Below, piece after piece: positions 1-7,870 of a DNA stretch of 32,737 nt. Origin of the DNA: UBA1664 sp964531715 (lineage in GTDB: Bacteria; Pseudomonadota; Alphaproteobacteria; Micavibrionales; UBA1664); NCBI GenBank assembly GCA_964531715.1, contig CAZHEE010000013.1, positions 1-32,737 on the forward strand. Direction: 5' to 3'. The notes beneath the pieces were generated by a model. That model saw only the letters and a list, made by a program, of their open reading frames with translations. It ran no database searches and had not been told where the DNA came from. Made by a program: the position numbers and the translations under genes. Position 1 is the stretch's first letter; the number at the start of each line of letters is the position of its first letter.

Positions 1-389
1 AAAACCAATCTTTGAAAAATTTATTATGTGTCGATTATTAATTAAAATGAGTATAGCGCCGCGGGAGAATTAAAACTTGCAATTCAAAATTCAAAAAAAC
101 CGACACAAAATCGCGCAGTTCGCACAACGAGAAATTTCGTTATGGAAAAGTGATTAAATACACTTTAGAGTTTATCAAAGAAGCGGATGAAATACATTAT
201 AACCAGTTGACCCTCGCTTGCGGCATACAGACCGCTAAAGCGCATTAAATTAGACCCTGGAACAAGTTCAGGGTGACACGAAGAATGTGATATTTATATT
301 GCCCTGCAAAATGCTTGACAGGTTGTTTTCTGCATTGAAACAGGCATGATGGCTTAATCAAATATAAATCAAAATAAGGCGATTAACCC
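1..389. other. Intergenic region upstream of maeB
   Basis: No convincing gene is visible here. An open frame runs from about 57 to 248 on the + strand, with a possible GTG start at 150 (about 32 codons), but its product resembles no family I know and it has no clear ribosome binding site. One dispersed palindromic repeat lies at 252-280. The rest is A+T-rich leader before the malic enzyme gene. Confidence 0.5.
252..280. repeat. Solo half-copy of the CCCTGAA/TTCAGGG palindromic repeat
   Basis: The arms CCCTG (255-259) and CAGGG (269-273) are followed by GTGAC. The same unit, with its ends AGACCCTG and CAGGGTGAC, occurs at 23960-23987 in the fliG-fliH spacer. This is a dispersed intergenic palindrome present as a single half. 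Confidence 0.75.
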
Positions 390-2654
390 ATGCCCGATAC
401 AAAATCATTTAATGACGAGGCCCTTGATTATCACGAATACCCGACCCCGGGAAAGATTGCCATTCGTGCCACGACTCAGCTGACCTCTCAACGGGATTTG
501 GCGCTAGCCTACTCCCCCGGTGTGGCTGCGCCTTGCCTTGAGATTGAGAAAGACCCGATGGCGGCATACCGCTATACCTCACGCGGCAATATGGTTGCGG
601 TTATTTCTAACGGAACAGCCGTGCTTGGTCTGGGCGATATCGGTGCGCTGGCGTCTAAGCCTGTGATGGAAGGGAAATCCGTTTTATTCAAAAAATTCGC
701 GGCGATTGACTCGATTGATATCGAGGTTGATGAAAAGGATGTTGATGCCTTTTGTGACACGGTTGCAAGGCTTGAGCCATCATTTGGCGGAATTAATCTG
801 GAAGATATATCCGCCCCCGCCTGTTTTGAGATTGAAAAACGCCTGAAAGAGCGGATGAATATACCGGTTTTCCATGATGATCAGCACGGTACGGCAATCA
901 TTGTCGGTGCGGCATTTAAAAACTGGTTGAAGCTTTCAGGGCGTCAAATTGAGGATATCAAGCTTGTCGCAAACGGGGCAGGGGCATCCGCCATTTCCTG
1001 CCTGAAAATCCTCAAAGCTTTGGGCTTGCCAAAGGAAAATATCCTTGTCTGCGACCGAAAAGGCGTGATTTACGAAGGCCGCACCGAGGGCATGGATGAG
1101 TATAAAGCGGAGTTCGCGGTCAATACAAATGCGCGAAGCCTTGATGATGCGATCGAGGATGCGGATGTCTTTCTCGGTCTCTCCGCGGCGGGTGCGCTGA
1201 CAAAAGAGAATTGTGCAAAAATGGCAGGAAAACCGCTCGTCATGGCGCTTGCCAATCCGACCCCTGAAATTATGCCTGAAGATGTCCGTGCCGTTCATCC
1301 TGATGCGGTGATATGTACGGGGCGGTCCGACTACACCAATCAGGTGAATAATGTTTTATGTTTCCCTTTCTTATTTCGTGGTGCGCTGGATTGCCGCGCA
1401 ACCGGTATTAATGAGGCGATGAAGCTGGCTTGTGTTGAGGCGATTGCAAAACTTGCCCAAGCCGAGGCAAACCACGAAGTTGCGACCGTTTACGCCGATG
1501 AAGATTTGGAATTCGGCATGAATTACCTCATCCCTAAACCCTTTGACCCACGTTTGATTGTTGAAATACCGCTTGCGGTTGTGAAGGCCGCAATGGACAG
1601 CGGTATCGCCCAAAAACCGATTGAAGATTTTGAAGCCTATCGCAGGCAGTTGCAGCAGCATTTCTATCGTTCGAACCTCATTATGGGGCCGATTATTGAC
1701 AAGGCGAAAGCAAATCCGAAGAAAATTGCTTTTGCCGAAGGCGAGGAGGAGCGCGTTTTAATGGCGGTTCAAACGGTCTTAGATGAAGGTCTGGCGAAGC
1801 CTATCCTGATTGGTCGCCGCCGCGTTTTACAACAAAGAATTGAGAAGCTGAATTTGAGGATTGAGCTTGATAAGACTGTCGAGGTTTGTGACCCCGAGGA
1901 TGATCCGCGCTATCGTGACTATTGGACTCAGTATCATAAAATTATGGAGCGGCGGGGAATTACGCCGAATGTTGCAAAAACTGTTATCCGCACAAATAAT
2001 ACAGTGATTGCCGCCCTTATGGTTGAACGTGGCGAGGCGGATGCCCTGATTTGCGGCGTGGTGGGGCAGTATGTGAGCCATCTGCGCCATTTGAAGCAAA
2101 TTATCGGGTTAAAAGAGGGGGTTGAAACACCGGCCGCATTGACCGGGCTTATTATGAGTAAGGGTAATTTATTCATCACCGATACGCATGTCAATCATGA
2201 CCCATCCGCGCACCAGCTTTCAGAGATGACAATTTTGGCGGCGGATGAAATGAAAAAATTCGGGCTTGAGGTGAATGCTGCTTTGGTCTCCCATTCAAAT
2301 TTTGGGTCAAGCCCTCTGCCGTCGGCCTGTAAAATGCGTGAGGCCTTGCAGGATGTCCAAAAGCGCGCGCCAGAGCTTAAAATCGAAGGGGAAATGCATG
2401 CCGATGCGGCCTTGTCCGCCTCCATCCGTGAAACGAACATGCCAAATTCCACCATGGTTGGCGCGGCGAATCTGCTCATTATGCCGAATGTTGAATCGGC
2501 GAATATCACTTATAATGCATTGAAAGTGATGAATGAGGCAACGGTTGTCGGGCCAATCCTGCTCGGCATGGCAAAGCCTGTGCATATCTGCACCTCTGCG
2601 GCTACGCCACGGACGCTTGTTAACCTCGCGGCCTTAAGCTCGGTGAGTGTTTAA
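390..2654 (+). CDS. maeB: NADP-dependent malic enzyme with C-terminal phosphotransacetylase-like domain (MaeB type)
   Basis: This enzyme oxidatively decarboxylates malate to pyruvate in the cytosol and makes NADPH. The malic enzyme part spans about residues 1-430. It shows YSPGVAAP (41-48), the long GNMVAVISNG region (67 on), the metal-site stretch GGINLEDISAP (133-143), DDQHGTA (163-169) and the dinucleotide-binding VANGAGAS (193-200). The remainder, from about 430, is a phosphate acetyl/butyryltransferase-like domain. In MaeB proteins that domain is regulatory, binding acetyl-CoA, rather than catalytic. The length of 754 aa fits the fused family. ATG at 390 follows AAGG at a workable distance. 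The gene stands alone: its 3' end is followed by a repeat-derived terminator and the convergent aspS. Identification is secure. Confidence 0.96.
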   Translation: MPDTKSFNDEALDYHEYPTPGKIAIRATTQLTSQRDLALAYSPGVAAPCLEIEKDPMAAYRYTSRGNMVAVISNGTAVLGLGDIGALASKPVMEGKSVLFKKFAAIDSIDIEVDEKDVDAFCDTVARLEPSFGGINLEDISAPACFEIEKRLKERMNIPVFHDDQHGTAIIVGAAFKNWLKLSGRQIEDIKLVANGAGASAISCLKILKALGLPKENILVCDRKGVIYEGRTEGMDEYKAEFAVNTNARSLDDAIEDADVFLGLSAAGALTKENCAKMAGKPLVMALANPTPEIMPEDVRAVHPDAVICTGRSDYTNQVNNVLCFPFLFRGALDCRATGINEAMKLACVEAIAKLAQAEANHEVATVYADEDLEFGMNYLIPKPFDPRLIVEIPLAVVKAAMDSGIAQKPIEDFEAYRRQLQQHFYRSNLIMGPIIDKAKANPKKIAFAEGEEERVLMAVQTVLDEGLAKPILIGRRRVLQQRIEKLNLRIELDKTVEVCDPEDDPRYRDYWTQYHKIMERRGITPNVAKTVIRTNNTVIAALMVERGEADALICGVVGQYVSHLRHLKQIIGLKEGVETPAALTGLIMSKGNLFITDTHVNHDPSAHQLSEMTILAADEMKKFGLEVNAALVSHSNFGSSPLPSACKMREALQDVQKRAPELKIEGEMHADAALSASIRETNMPNSTMVGAANLLIMPNVESANITYNALKVMNEATVVGPILLGMAKPVHICTSAATPRTLVNLAALSSVSV

Positions 2655-2678
2655 AGTCAATAGCCTTATACTTTGCCT

Positions 2679-2702
2679 TCCCCGCAAAAGCGGGGATCTT
2701 TT
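2679..2702 (+). terminator. Terminator-like hairpin after maeB, built from a dispersed palindrome
   Basis: TCCCCGC (2679-2685), loop AAAA, and GCGGGGA (2690-2696) are followed by TCTTTT, which has the form of an intrinsic terminator. The same palindrome occurs at 15349-15366 and, degenerate and inverted, at 15667-15690, so this is a repeat family member serving as or resembling a terminator. Confidence 0.7.
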
Positions 2703-2703
2703 A

Positions 2704-2732
2704 ACCACAGATGAACACGGATAAACACAGAT
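2704..2732. repeat. Dispersed CACAGATNAACACGGAT-type repeat
   Basis: Short tandem-like phrases around ACCACAGATGAACACGG. Inverted relatives occur at 16486-16512 and 20424-20455. The family is purely intergenic here and often sits beside the palindromic repeats. Confidence 0.7.
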
Positions 2733-2754
2733 ATAGTCGTTTATAAATAGAAAG

Positions 2755-2851
2755 CGTCATTGCGAGGGAGTATCACGACCGCGGCAATCCATACGATATT
2801 CAAGATTGTATGGATTACAGGTATTTGTTTTCAACAAAACCTGCAATGACG
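2755..2851. repeat. Full-length paired palindrome (CGTCATTGC ... GCAATGACG)
   Basis: Outer arms CGTCATTGC (2755-2763) and GCAATGACG (2843-2851) enclose inner inverted arms AATCCATAC and GTATGGATT, so the whole 97 bp can fold into one long hairpin. It lies between the convergent maeB and aspS genes. A similar full copy is at 20259-20347, and a half copy at 16528-16567. Confidence 0.85.
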
Positions 2852-2859
2852 TAAAACTT

Positions 2860-4695
2860 TTAAGCCGCTTGGTCTTTTTTCACCATCTCTTTGGGTAAAT
2901 CAAGTTTGATATGTAGGTCTTTCAGTTGGGCCGCGTCAACCGTACTCGGTGCGCCCATCAGCGGGTCTTCACCTTGCCCGTTATAAGTGAAAGCATTAAT
3001 TTCACGCAAATTCGGCTCATCAGCGAGGAGCATCACAATTCGGTCAATTCCAAAGCCCGTTCCGCCATGCGGTGGTGCGCCATATTTGAACGCATTCATC
3101 ATGCCTGAGAATTTGGCCTCTAAATCCTCACGTGTATAACCTGCCGTTGCGAAAGCTTTCTCCATAATATCCAGCCTGTGATTTCGTATCGCGCCTGAAC
3201 ATAGTTCATACCCATTACAGACACAGTCATATTGATAGGCATAAATATCGAGCGGGTCTTTCTCAAAAGCCTCAAGCCCGCCTTGCGGCATTGAAAAGGG
3301 GTTGTGAGAAAAATCGATTTTGCCTGTTTCCTCATCACGCTCAAACATCGGAAAGTCAACAATCCAGCAGAATTTGAAGATATCTGTTTCGCGGGCAAAG
3401 GGGTGTTTAGGGTCTGCCGCGCCGATGGCATCACAAATGGCATCTCGCGCCTTGCCTGCAAATTTCGCCGCATTATCCTCCATATCGCAAACGAAGAAGA
3501 GGGAGTCACCATCAACCACATGGTCGGTATTCTCGCGTAAAATATCAATGGCATGTTCGGAGATAAATTTCGCAATCGGTCCTTTGGCTGTGCTCTCCAA
3601 AAATTGAATATAGCCTAAGCCAGGTGCGCCTTCACCACGCGCCCAGTCATTCAATTTGTCAAAGAAAGAGCGCGGGAATGAGGCCGTCTGCGGTGCCTTG
3701 ACGGCACGGACAACGCCGCCCTTATCTATAATGGATTTGAAGGCTTTAAATTCAACATCATCGCGTGAGAAAATATCCGTCACATCGAAAATTTGTAATG
3801 GGTTACGTAAGTCAGGCTTGTCAGAACCGTATCTGAGCATCGCATCCTCATAGCGAATATTCGGCAACCATTCGACCTGTTTTTTCTCACCGGTCCAGTC
3901 GCTAAAATCCTTAAAAACGCCTTTAATTATATCGCTGAGCGTAACGTGGACATCCTCTTGAGTTACAAAAGACATCTCAACATCGAGCTGATAATGAACG
4001 GGCAGGCGGTCTGCACGCCCATCTTCATCACGGAAACAAGGCGCGATTTGAAAATATTTATCAAATCCTGCCACCATCAAAAGCTGCTTAAACTGTTGCG
4101 GTGATTGGGGGAGAGCGTAGAACTTGCCAGGGTGCAGACGTGATGGCACGAGGTAATCACGCGCCCCTTCCGGTGAGGATGCGGTCAATTCAGGTGTTTG
4201 AAACTCTTGAAAGTCTTTCTCCCACATGCGTTTACGGATTGCCGCCATCACATCATTACGAAGGCGGATTTTGCGCTGCATCTCCTGCCGTCTTAAATCT
4301 AAAAAGCGATACTGAAGACGTAGATCCTCACCTGCATTATCGTTAACGCTGACCTGAAAGGGGAGGGTGGTTGCGGCGGATTGCAATGTCGCATCCTTAA
4401 TGCCAACCTCGATTGCACCAGTAGGGAGCTTATCATTGACGGTCTCTGGGGAGCGGGCAATCACCTCACCATCAATCGTAATCACGCTTTCAACCCGCCA
4501 AGATTCGACTTCAGCAAATTGAGGGTGGTCAGTATCAATCACACATTGGGTTAGGCCATGCGTATCACGCAAATCAATGAATAACAGGCCACCATGATCA
4601 CGCTTGCGATGAATCCAGCCTGAGAGCTTGACTGTCTCACCGACATTTTCGGCCGTCAATTCATTACAAAAATGGGTTCTGTAGGTGTGTGTCAT
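2860..4695 (-). CDS. aspS: Aspartyl-tRNA synthetase, probably non-discriminating (Asp/Asn)
   Basis: This cytosolic class II synthetase charges tRNA-Asp. It has an N-terminal anticodon-binding OB fold (about 1-110, GWIHRKRDHGG at 26-36), the catalytic start with SPEGARDYLVPSR (174 on), motif 2 FRDEDGRADR (221-230), a bacterial-type GAD insertion, and motif 3 with GFGIDRIVML near residue 545. Its 611 aa are normal for bacterial AspRS. His34 in RDHGG is the residue type found in non-discriminating AspRS, which also make Asp-tRNA-Asn for GatCAB; E. coli has Leu there. That specificity is an inference. The stretch after motif 3 reads REINAFTYN where REVIAFP is usual. ATG at 4695 is preceded by AGGAA. 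The gene is transcribed alone. Confidence 0.96.
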   Translation of the reverse strand: MTHTYRTHFCNELTAENVGETVKLSGWIHRKRDHGGLLFIDLRDTHGLTQCVIDTDHPQFAEVESWRVESVITIDGEVIARSPETVNDKLPTGAIEVGIKDATLQSAATTLPFQVSVNDNAGEDLRLQYRFLDLRRQEMQRKIRLRNDVMAAIRKRMWEKDFQEFQTPELTASSPEGARDYLVPSRLHPGKFYALPQSPQQFKQLLMVAGFDKYFQIAPCFRDEDGRADRLPVHYQLDVEMSFVTQEDVHVTLSDIIKGVFKDFSDWTGEKKQVEWLPNIRYEDAMLRYGSDKPDLRNPLQIFDVTDIFSRDDVEFKAFKSIIDKGGVVRAVKAPQTASFPRSFFDKLNDWARGEGAPGLGYIQFLESTAKGPIAKFISEHAIDILRENTDHVVDGDSLFFVCDMEDNAAKFAGKARDAICDAIGAADPKHPFARETDIFKFCWIVDFPMFERDEETGKIDFSHNPFSMPQGGLEAFEKDPLDIYAYQYDCVCNGYELCSGAIRNHRLDIMEKAFATAGYTREDLEAKFSGMMNAFKYGAPPHGGTGFGIDRIVMLLADEPNLREINAFTYNGQGEDPLMGAPSTVDAAQLKDLHIKLDLPKEMVKKDQAA

Positions 4696-4819
4696 GAAGG
4701 TTGTTATTCCTGTTTTATATAATTTTATTACTTATAAACAGGATGGCACAAAACCTCAAAAGGTTTTTAGTATGCTATTCAAATTGAAGTTGATATATTC
4801 TCAAGCGCGTTCTATTTTC

Positions 4820-5173
4820 TTAGGCTTTTTGCATATGCTCATCCGTGCAGGGTACGTTGATGAAGCTCGCTTCATCACCTAAAACATACCCGTTACGTTG
4901 TGGTGGATTGGCAAGAAAGCAGTTGCCATTATAAACCACGGGTATCAATTCTCTGATAGATTTATTGGCGTTATAAATATCTATGATGTCTTCAGGCAAT
5001 TCAAAGAATGGATCTGTTTTTGTTTCTAAAAGTTCGGGGTCTATAGGAATAAAACTTATAGGATAATAAAACAGAGCCGCAATAATAAAGACACTCGTCG
5101 CACAACCTAAAACTGGGTGTTTCTCGTTAAAACGCCCATACCATTTTGCGGCTTTCAAGAAAGATTTCGTCAT
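4820..5173 (-). CDS. Small membrane-anchored protein of unknown function
   Basis: I do not recognise this family. The frame remains open upstream to a TTG at 5191, with ATG codons at 5185 and 5173. I chose 5173 (MTKSFLKAAKWYG), although none has a clear ribosome binding site. A short basic N-terminus is followed by one hydrophobic segment (about residues 22-44, rich in I, F, Y and A) and then about 70 mostly polar residues with two cysteines near the end. This predicts an inner-membrane protein with one span and a C-terminal domain outside the membrane. It lies between aspS and the groEL terminator, is in the same direction as both, and shows no functional link to them. Confidence 0.6.
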   Translation of the reverse strand: MTKSFLKAAKWYGRFNEKHPVLGCATSVFIIAALFYYPISFIPIDPELLETKTDPFFELPEDIIDIYNANKSIRELIPVVYNGNCFLANPPQRNGYVLGDEASFINVPCTDEHMQKA

Positions 5174-5211
5174 AAATATAGACATAAACAAAAATATTTA
5201 GATTTGCAATA

Positions 5212-5238
5212 AAAAAGGAGGCGCGCGGCCTCCTTTTT
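5212..5238. terminator. Strong bidirectional terminator after groEL
   Basis: A perfect 11-bp inverted repeat has arms AAAAAGGAGGC (5212-5222) and GCCTCCTTTTT (5228-5238), with a 5-nt loop. With A and T runs at both ends it can work on either strand. It closes groESL (-) about 40 bases after the groEL stop and does not resemble the dispersed repeats. Confidence 0.88.
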
Positions 5239-5277
5239 CTAAATACCTATCAAGAATGATAGCGGTAAGAGCGATGA

Positions 5278-6924
5278 TTACATCATTCCGCCCATACCAC
5301 CCATTCCGCCCATGCCACTCATATCTGGCATTGCAGAGGAATCATTCTTTGGCAATTCGGATACCATCGCCTCTGTCGTGATCATCAATCCGGCGATTGA
5401 AGATGCCGCCTGAAGCGAGTTTCTGACCACTTTCACAGGGTCAATAATCCCTGCCTTAACAAGGTCTTCATACTCACCTGTTTGAGCGTTATAGCCGAAA
5501 TCAGTCTTATCCTGATCCCAAAGCTTGCCCACAACGATTGAGCCTTCAACACCTGCATTGGTTGCAATCTGACGTATTGGTGATTGAAGCGCACGGCGAA
5601 CAATATCAATCCCTGCCTGTTGATCGGAATTAATTGCTTTCAGCTTGTCCAGCTCACGCGTTGCGTAAAGAAGAGCCGTACCCCCACCGGCAACAACGCC
5701 TTCCTCAACGGCTGCACGTGTTGCATGCATTGCATCATCAACGCGGTCTTTCTTTTCCTTCACTTCTGTTTCGGTTGCGCCACCCACACGAATAACCGCA
5801 ACACCGCCAGCCAATTTGGCAAGGCGCTCCTGCAATTTCTCGCGGTCATAATCGGATGTAGTTTCCTCCACTTGCGCGCGGATTTGGTTGCAGCGGTCTT
5901 CAATTTGCTGTTTCGAGCCTGCACCGTCAATCAGTGTTGTGTTGTCTTTTGTGATGCGAACACGCTTAGCCGTTCCGAGCATTTCAGGGGTCGTGTTTTC
6001 AAGCTTGATTCCCACTTCCTCTGAAATGACAGTTCCGCCTGTCAGGATTGCCATGTCTTCAAGCATTGCCTTACGACGGTCACCAAAGCCAGGCGCCTTA
6101 ACCGCAGCCACTTTCAAACCACCGCGGAGTTTGTTAACAACGAGTGTTGCAAGGGCTTCACCTTCAACATCCTCGGCAACAATCAAAAGCGGACGACCTG
6201 ACTGGACAGTTGATTCCAGTGTCGGCAATAAAGCCTGAAGGTTTGATAATTTCCCATCATGAAGCAGGATGTACGGATTATCCATCTCACAAACCATTTT
6301 CTCACTATTCGTGATGAAATATGGTGAGAGGTAACCGCGGTCAAACTGCATACCCTCAACGGTTTCAAGCTCATCTTCCAAAGATTTTGCTTCTTCAACA
6401 GTGATGACACCTTCCGCGCCGACTTTTGCGTGAGCCTGAGCAATCAACTTCCCGATTTTTTCCTCGCCATTGGCAGATACAGTCGCAACCTGCTCAACCG
6501 CGTCATCTTTAACGGGTTTAGCAAAGCCTTTGATTGTTTCGATAGCCGTTGTTGTTGCAAGATCAATTCCGCGTTTCAAATCCATAGGATTCATGCCTGC
6601 GGCAACTGATTTCATACCCTCGGTTAAAATCGCCTGAGCCAAGACAGTTGCTGTTGTTGTCCCGTCACCGGCCTGATCATTCGCGCGTGAGGCCACTTCG
6701 CGAACCATCTGCGCACCCATATTTTCGAACTTGTCTTCAAGCTCGATTTCTTTGGCGACAGACACACCGTCTTTCGTAATGCGTGGTGAGCCGAATGATT
6801 TATCAAGCACGACATTACGCCCTTTTGGTCCTAATGTCACTTTAACAGCGTTGGCAAGCGTGTTTACGCCTCTCAACATTTTTTGATGGGCGTCTGACCC
6901 GAATTTTACTTCTTTAGCAGCCAT
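5278..6924 (-). CDS. groEL: Chaperonin GroEL (Hsp60)
   Basis: This is the large chaperonin subunit, a cytosolic 14-mer that folds proteins with ATP and the GroES cap. The N-terminus, with KEVKFG and TLGPKGRNVVLDKSFG, the ATP-site GDGTTTATVLAQ, and the C-terminal Gly-Gly-Met repeats are all canonical. At 548 aa it is full length. ATG at 6924 has CTCCTT on the + strand (AAGGAG in the transcript) at 6933-6938, an ideal spacing. It is the second gene of groES-groEL and is followed by a strong terminator. The spacer to groES carries a paired palindromic repeat (6955-7033), which is unusual in so conserved an operon. Expression is probably driven from the promoter upstream of groES. Confidence 0.98.
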   Translation of the reverse strand: MAAKEVKFGSDAHQKMLRGVNTLANAVKVTLGPKGRNVVLDKSFGSPRITKDGVSVAKEIELEDKFENMGAQMVREVASRANDQAGDGTTTATVLAQAILTEGMKSVAAGMNPMDLKRGIDLATTTAIETIKGFAKPVKDDAVEQVATVSANGEEKIGKLIAQAHAKVGAEGVITVEEAKSLEDELETVEGMQFDRGYLSPYFITNSEKMVCEMDNPYILLHDGKLSNLQALLPTLESTVQSGRPLLIVAEDVEGEALATLVVNKLRGGLKVAAVKAPGFGDRRKAMLEDMAILTGGTVISEEVGIKLENTTPEMLGTAKRVRITKDNTTLIDGAGSKQQIEDRCNQIRAQVEETTSDYDREKLQERLAKLAGGVAVIRVGGATETEVKEKKDRVDDAMHATRAAVEEGVVAGGGTALLYATRELDKLKAINSDQQAGIDIVRRALQSPIRQIATNAGVEGSIVVGKLWDQDKTDFGYNAQTGEYEDLVKAGIIDPVKVVRNSLQAASSIAGLMITTEAMVSELPKNDSSAMPDMSGMGGMGGMGGMM

Positions 6925-6954
6925 AATATTTTCTCCTTATAAATTTTGTTTGAT

Positions 6955-7033
6955 GTCATCCTGAGCGTAGCGAAGGATCTCTATAAAAAATTAGATGAGA
7001 TTCTTCAGTCGTTTTACTCCTTCAGAATGACAG
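6955..7033. repeat. Paired palindromic repeat inside the groES-groEL spacer
   Basis: The left unit runs from GTCATCCTGAGCG to GGATCT (6955-6980). The right unit, from AGATTCTTCAG to CTTCAGAATGAC (ending at 7033), is an inverted relative of the left one. Together they can form one long hairpin of about 79 bp in the transcript, between the groES stop and the groEL ribosome binding site. The same architecture occurs in the fliG-fliH spacer. Confidence 0.85.
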
Positions 7034-7050
7034 TATGATTGTTTTTGTTT

Positions 7051-7344
7051 CTAAGCGGCTTCGACCACTCCGACAATGTCACTTTCTTTCATGACAAGAA
7101 GCTCTTCACCGTCAATGGTGACTTCTGTACCCGCCCATTTTGTGAAAAGCACACGGTCGCCTTGCTTCACATCCAGCGGCACAACATTGCCGTCATCAGC
7201 GCGTGAGCCAGAACCACATGCGAGGATTTCACCCTCAACAGGCTTTTCTTTGGCCGTGTCAGGGATGATGATCCCACCTGCGGTTTTGTTATCTTGTTCG
7301 ATACGTTTGACCAGAACACGGTCATGTAGAGGACGAAATTTCAT
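7051..7344 (-). CDS. groES: Co-chaperonin GroES (Hsp10)
   Basis: GroES forms the heptameric lid of the GroEL chamber. The family signature is clear: MKFRPLHDRVLVKR at the N-terminus, a Gly-rich mobile loop (NKTAGGIIIPDTAKEKP), GDRVLFTKWAGTEV, and an end near IVGVVEA. The length of 97 aa is standard. ATG at 7344 is preceded by a strong AAGGAG (7354-7359 on the + strand), 9 nt away. It is the first gene of the operon. No CIRCE inverted repeat (the HrcA operator) is visible in the leader, which suggests sigma32-type rather than HrcA control; this is inferred from one promoter region. Confidence 0.98.
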   Translation of the reverse strand: MKFRPLHDRVLVKRIEQDNKTAGGIIIPDTAKEKPVEGEILACGSGSRADDGNVVPLDVKQGDRVLFTKWAGTEVTIDGEELLVMKESDIVGVVEAA

Positions 7345-7434
7345 CTCTCTTTTCTCCTTTTCTTTTGTTTAATCGTTAAACCAAAATACGATAGCCGACC
7401 TGTATAACCAGCGTCATTTATCGCTTCACCGCAT

Positions 7435-7463
7435 AATATAAAAGGGTGGGGGCAGATTTCAAG
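7435..7463 (-). promoter_or_regulatory. groESL promoter, overlapping sigma70/heat-shock type
   Basis: On the - strand, CTTGAAA (7457-7463) contains a -35 TTGAAA, followed after 16 bp by TATATT (7435-7440). CTTGAAA together with the C-rich spacer and a downstream CCCTTTTAT also resembles a sigma32 promoter, as expected for groESL. The assignment is by motif only. Confidence 0.65.
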
Positions 7464-7495
7464 CAATTTTTTACTTTATCTTAAGAAGGCTTTGT

Positions 7496-7508
7496 TATAA
7501 TGGAAATA
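7496..7508 (+). promoter_or_regulatory. Extended -10 for usg, predicted leaderless transcript
   Basis: A perfect TATAAT at 7496-7501 ends 6 nt before the usg ATG at 7508, so transcription would start at or near the A of the start codon. No Shine-Dalgarno sequence is present. The -35 region is weak. Leaderless messages are well known in Alphaproteobacteria. Confidence 0.5.
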
Positions 7509-7783
7509 TGCATGGGGAAAGTGTTGAGCAACTTAAGTATATCAAGGGTTACAACCTGACCACGGCGGAGATAATCTATCATATGCCTGATATGCCGCAT
7601 TTATTGCAGACTTACGTTTGGCAGGATTATGATATCGCGCCGCAATTTCCGGTTTTAAGTGGTTTTTTAGAGTTCTGGCAGAGGGAACTGGATGGCCCTC
7701 TTCATTCAATTGTTCTGGCTGACAAAAAACTGATTAAAGCCGATGAGTTTTTGCATTTTTCCGGCGAATTTACGGTTCAGTGA
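7508..7783 (+). CDS. usg: Usg family protein
   Basis: This is a small alphaproteobacterial protein of the Usg family (named for a gene upstream of a trp gene); its biochemical role is not established. The family features are plain: YNLTTAEIIYHMPD (15-28), HLLQTYVWQDYD (31-42), and FWQRELDGPLHS (56-67). At 91 aa it is a usual length. ATG at 7508 lies just after a TATAAT box, so the message is probably leaderless. It is divergent from groES across a 163-bp region and is followed by a repeat half-copy and the RsmC-like methyltransferase. No trp gene is next to it in this window. Confidence 0.85.
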   Translation: MHGESVEQLKYIKGYNLTTAEIIYHMPDMPHLLQTYVWQDYDIAPQFPVLSGFLEFWQRELDGPLHSIVLADKKLIKADEFLHFSGEFTVQ

Positions 7784-7789
7784 CCGCCA

Positions 7790-7840
7790 GTCATTGCACG
7801 TTTCATTTATGAATACGTGCAATCCAGCTTTGTAATGACG
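7790..7840. repeat. Palindromic repeat half-copy overlapping possible starts of the methyltransferase gene
   Basis: GTCATTGCACG (7790-7800) pairs with CGTGCAATCC downstream, and the unit ends in TAATGACG (7833-7840). It matches the family of 20259-20347. It contains GTG (7817) and ATG (7835) codons in frame with the next gene, so the repeat extends that reading frame artificially. Confidence 0.8.
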
Positions 7841-7870
7841 AATTTAAATAGGCATGTTAAAACACGAGCT

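Noticed and set aside
150..248. GTG-started 32-codon frame before maeB
   Set aside because: There is no ribosome binding site, no recognisable product, and the length is within chance for this composition.
936..1298. 120-codon open frame opposite maeB
   Set aside because: It lies wholly within the malic enzyme domain on the other strand and shows no motif.
5584..6024. 146-codon open frame opposite groEL
   Set aside because: It is antisense to a conserved chaperonin gene, with Cys/Phe-rich low-quality protein; a reading-frame shadow.
7817..7870. N-terminal extension of the methyltransferase from a GTG at 7817
   Set aside because: The added codons are translated palindromic repeat. Family-like sequence begins after ATG 7871.
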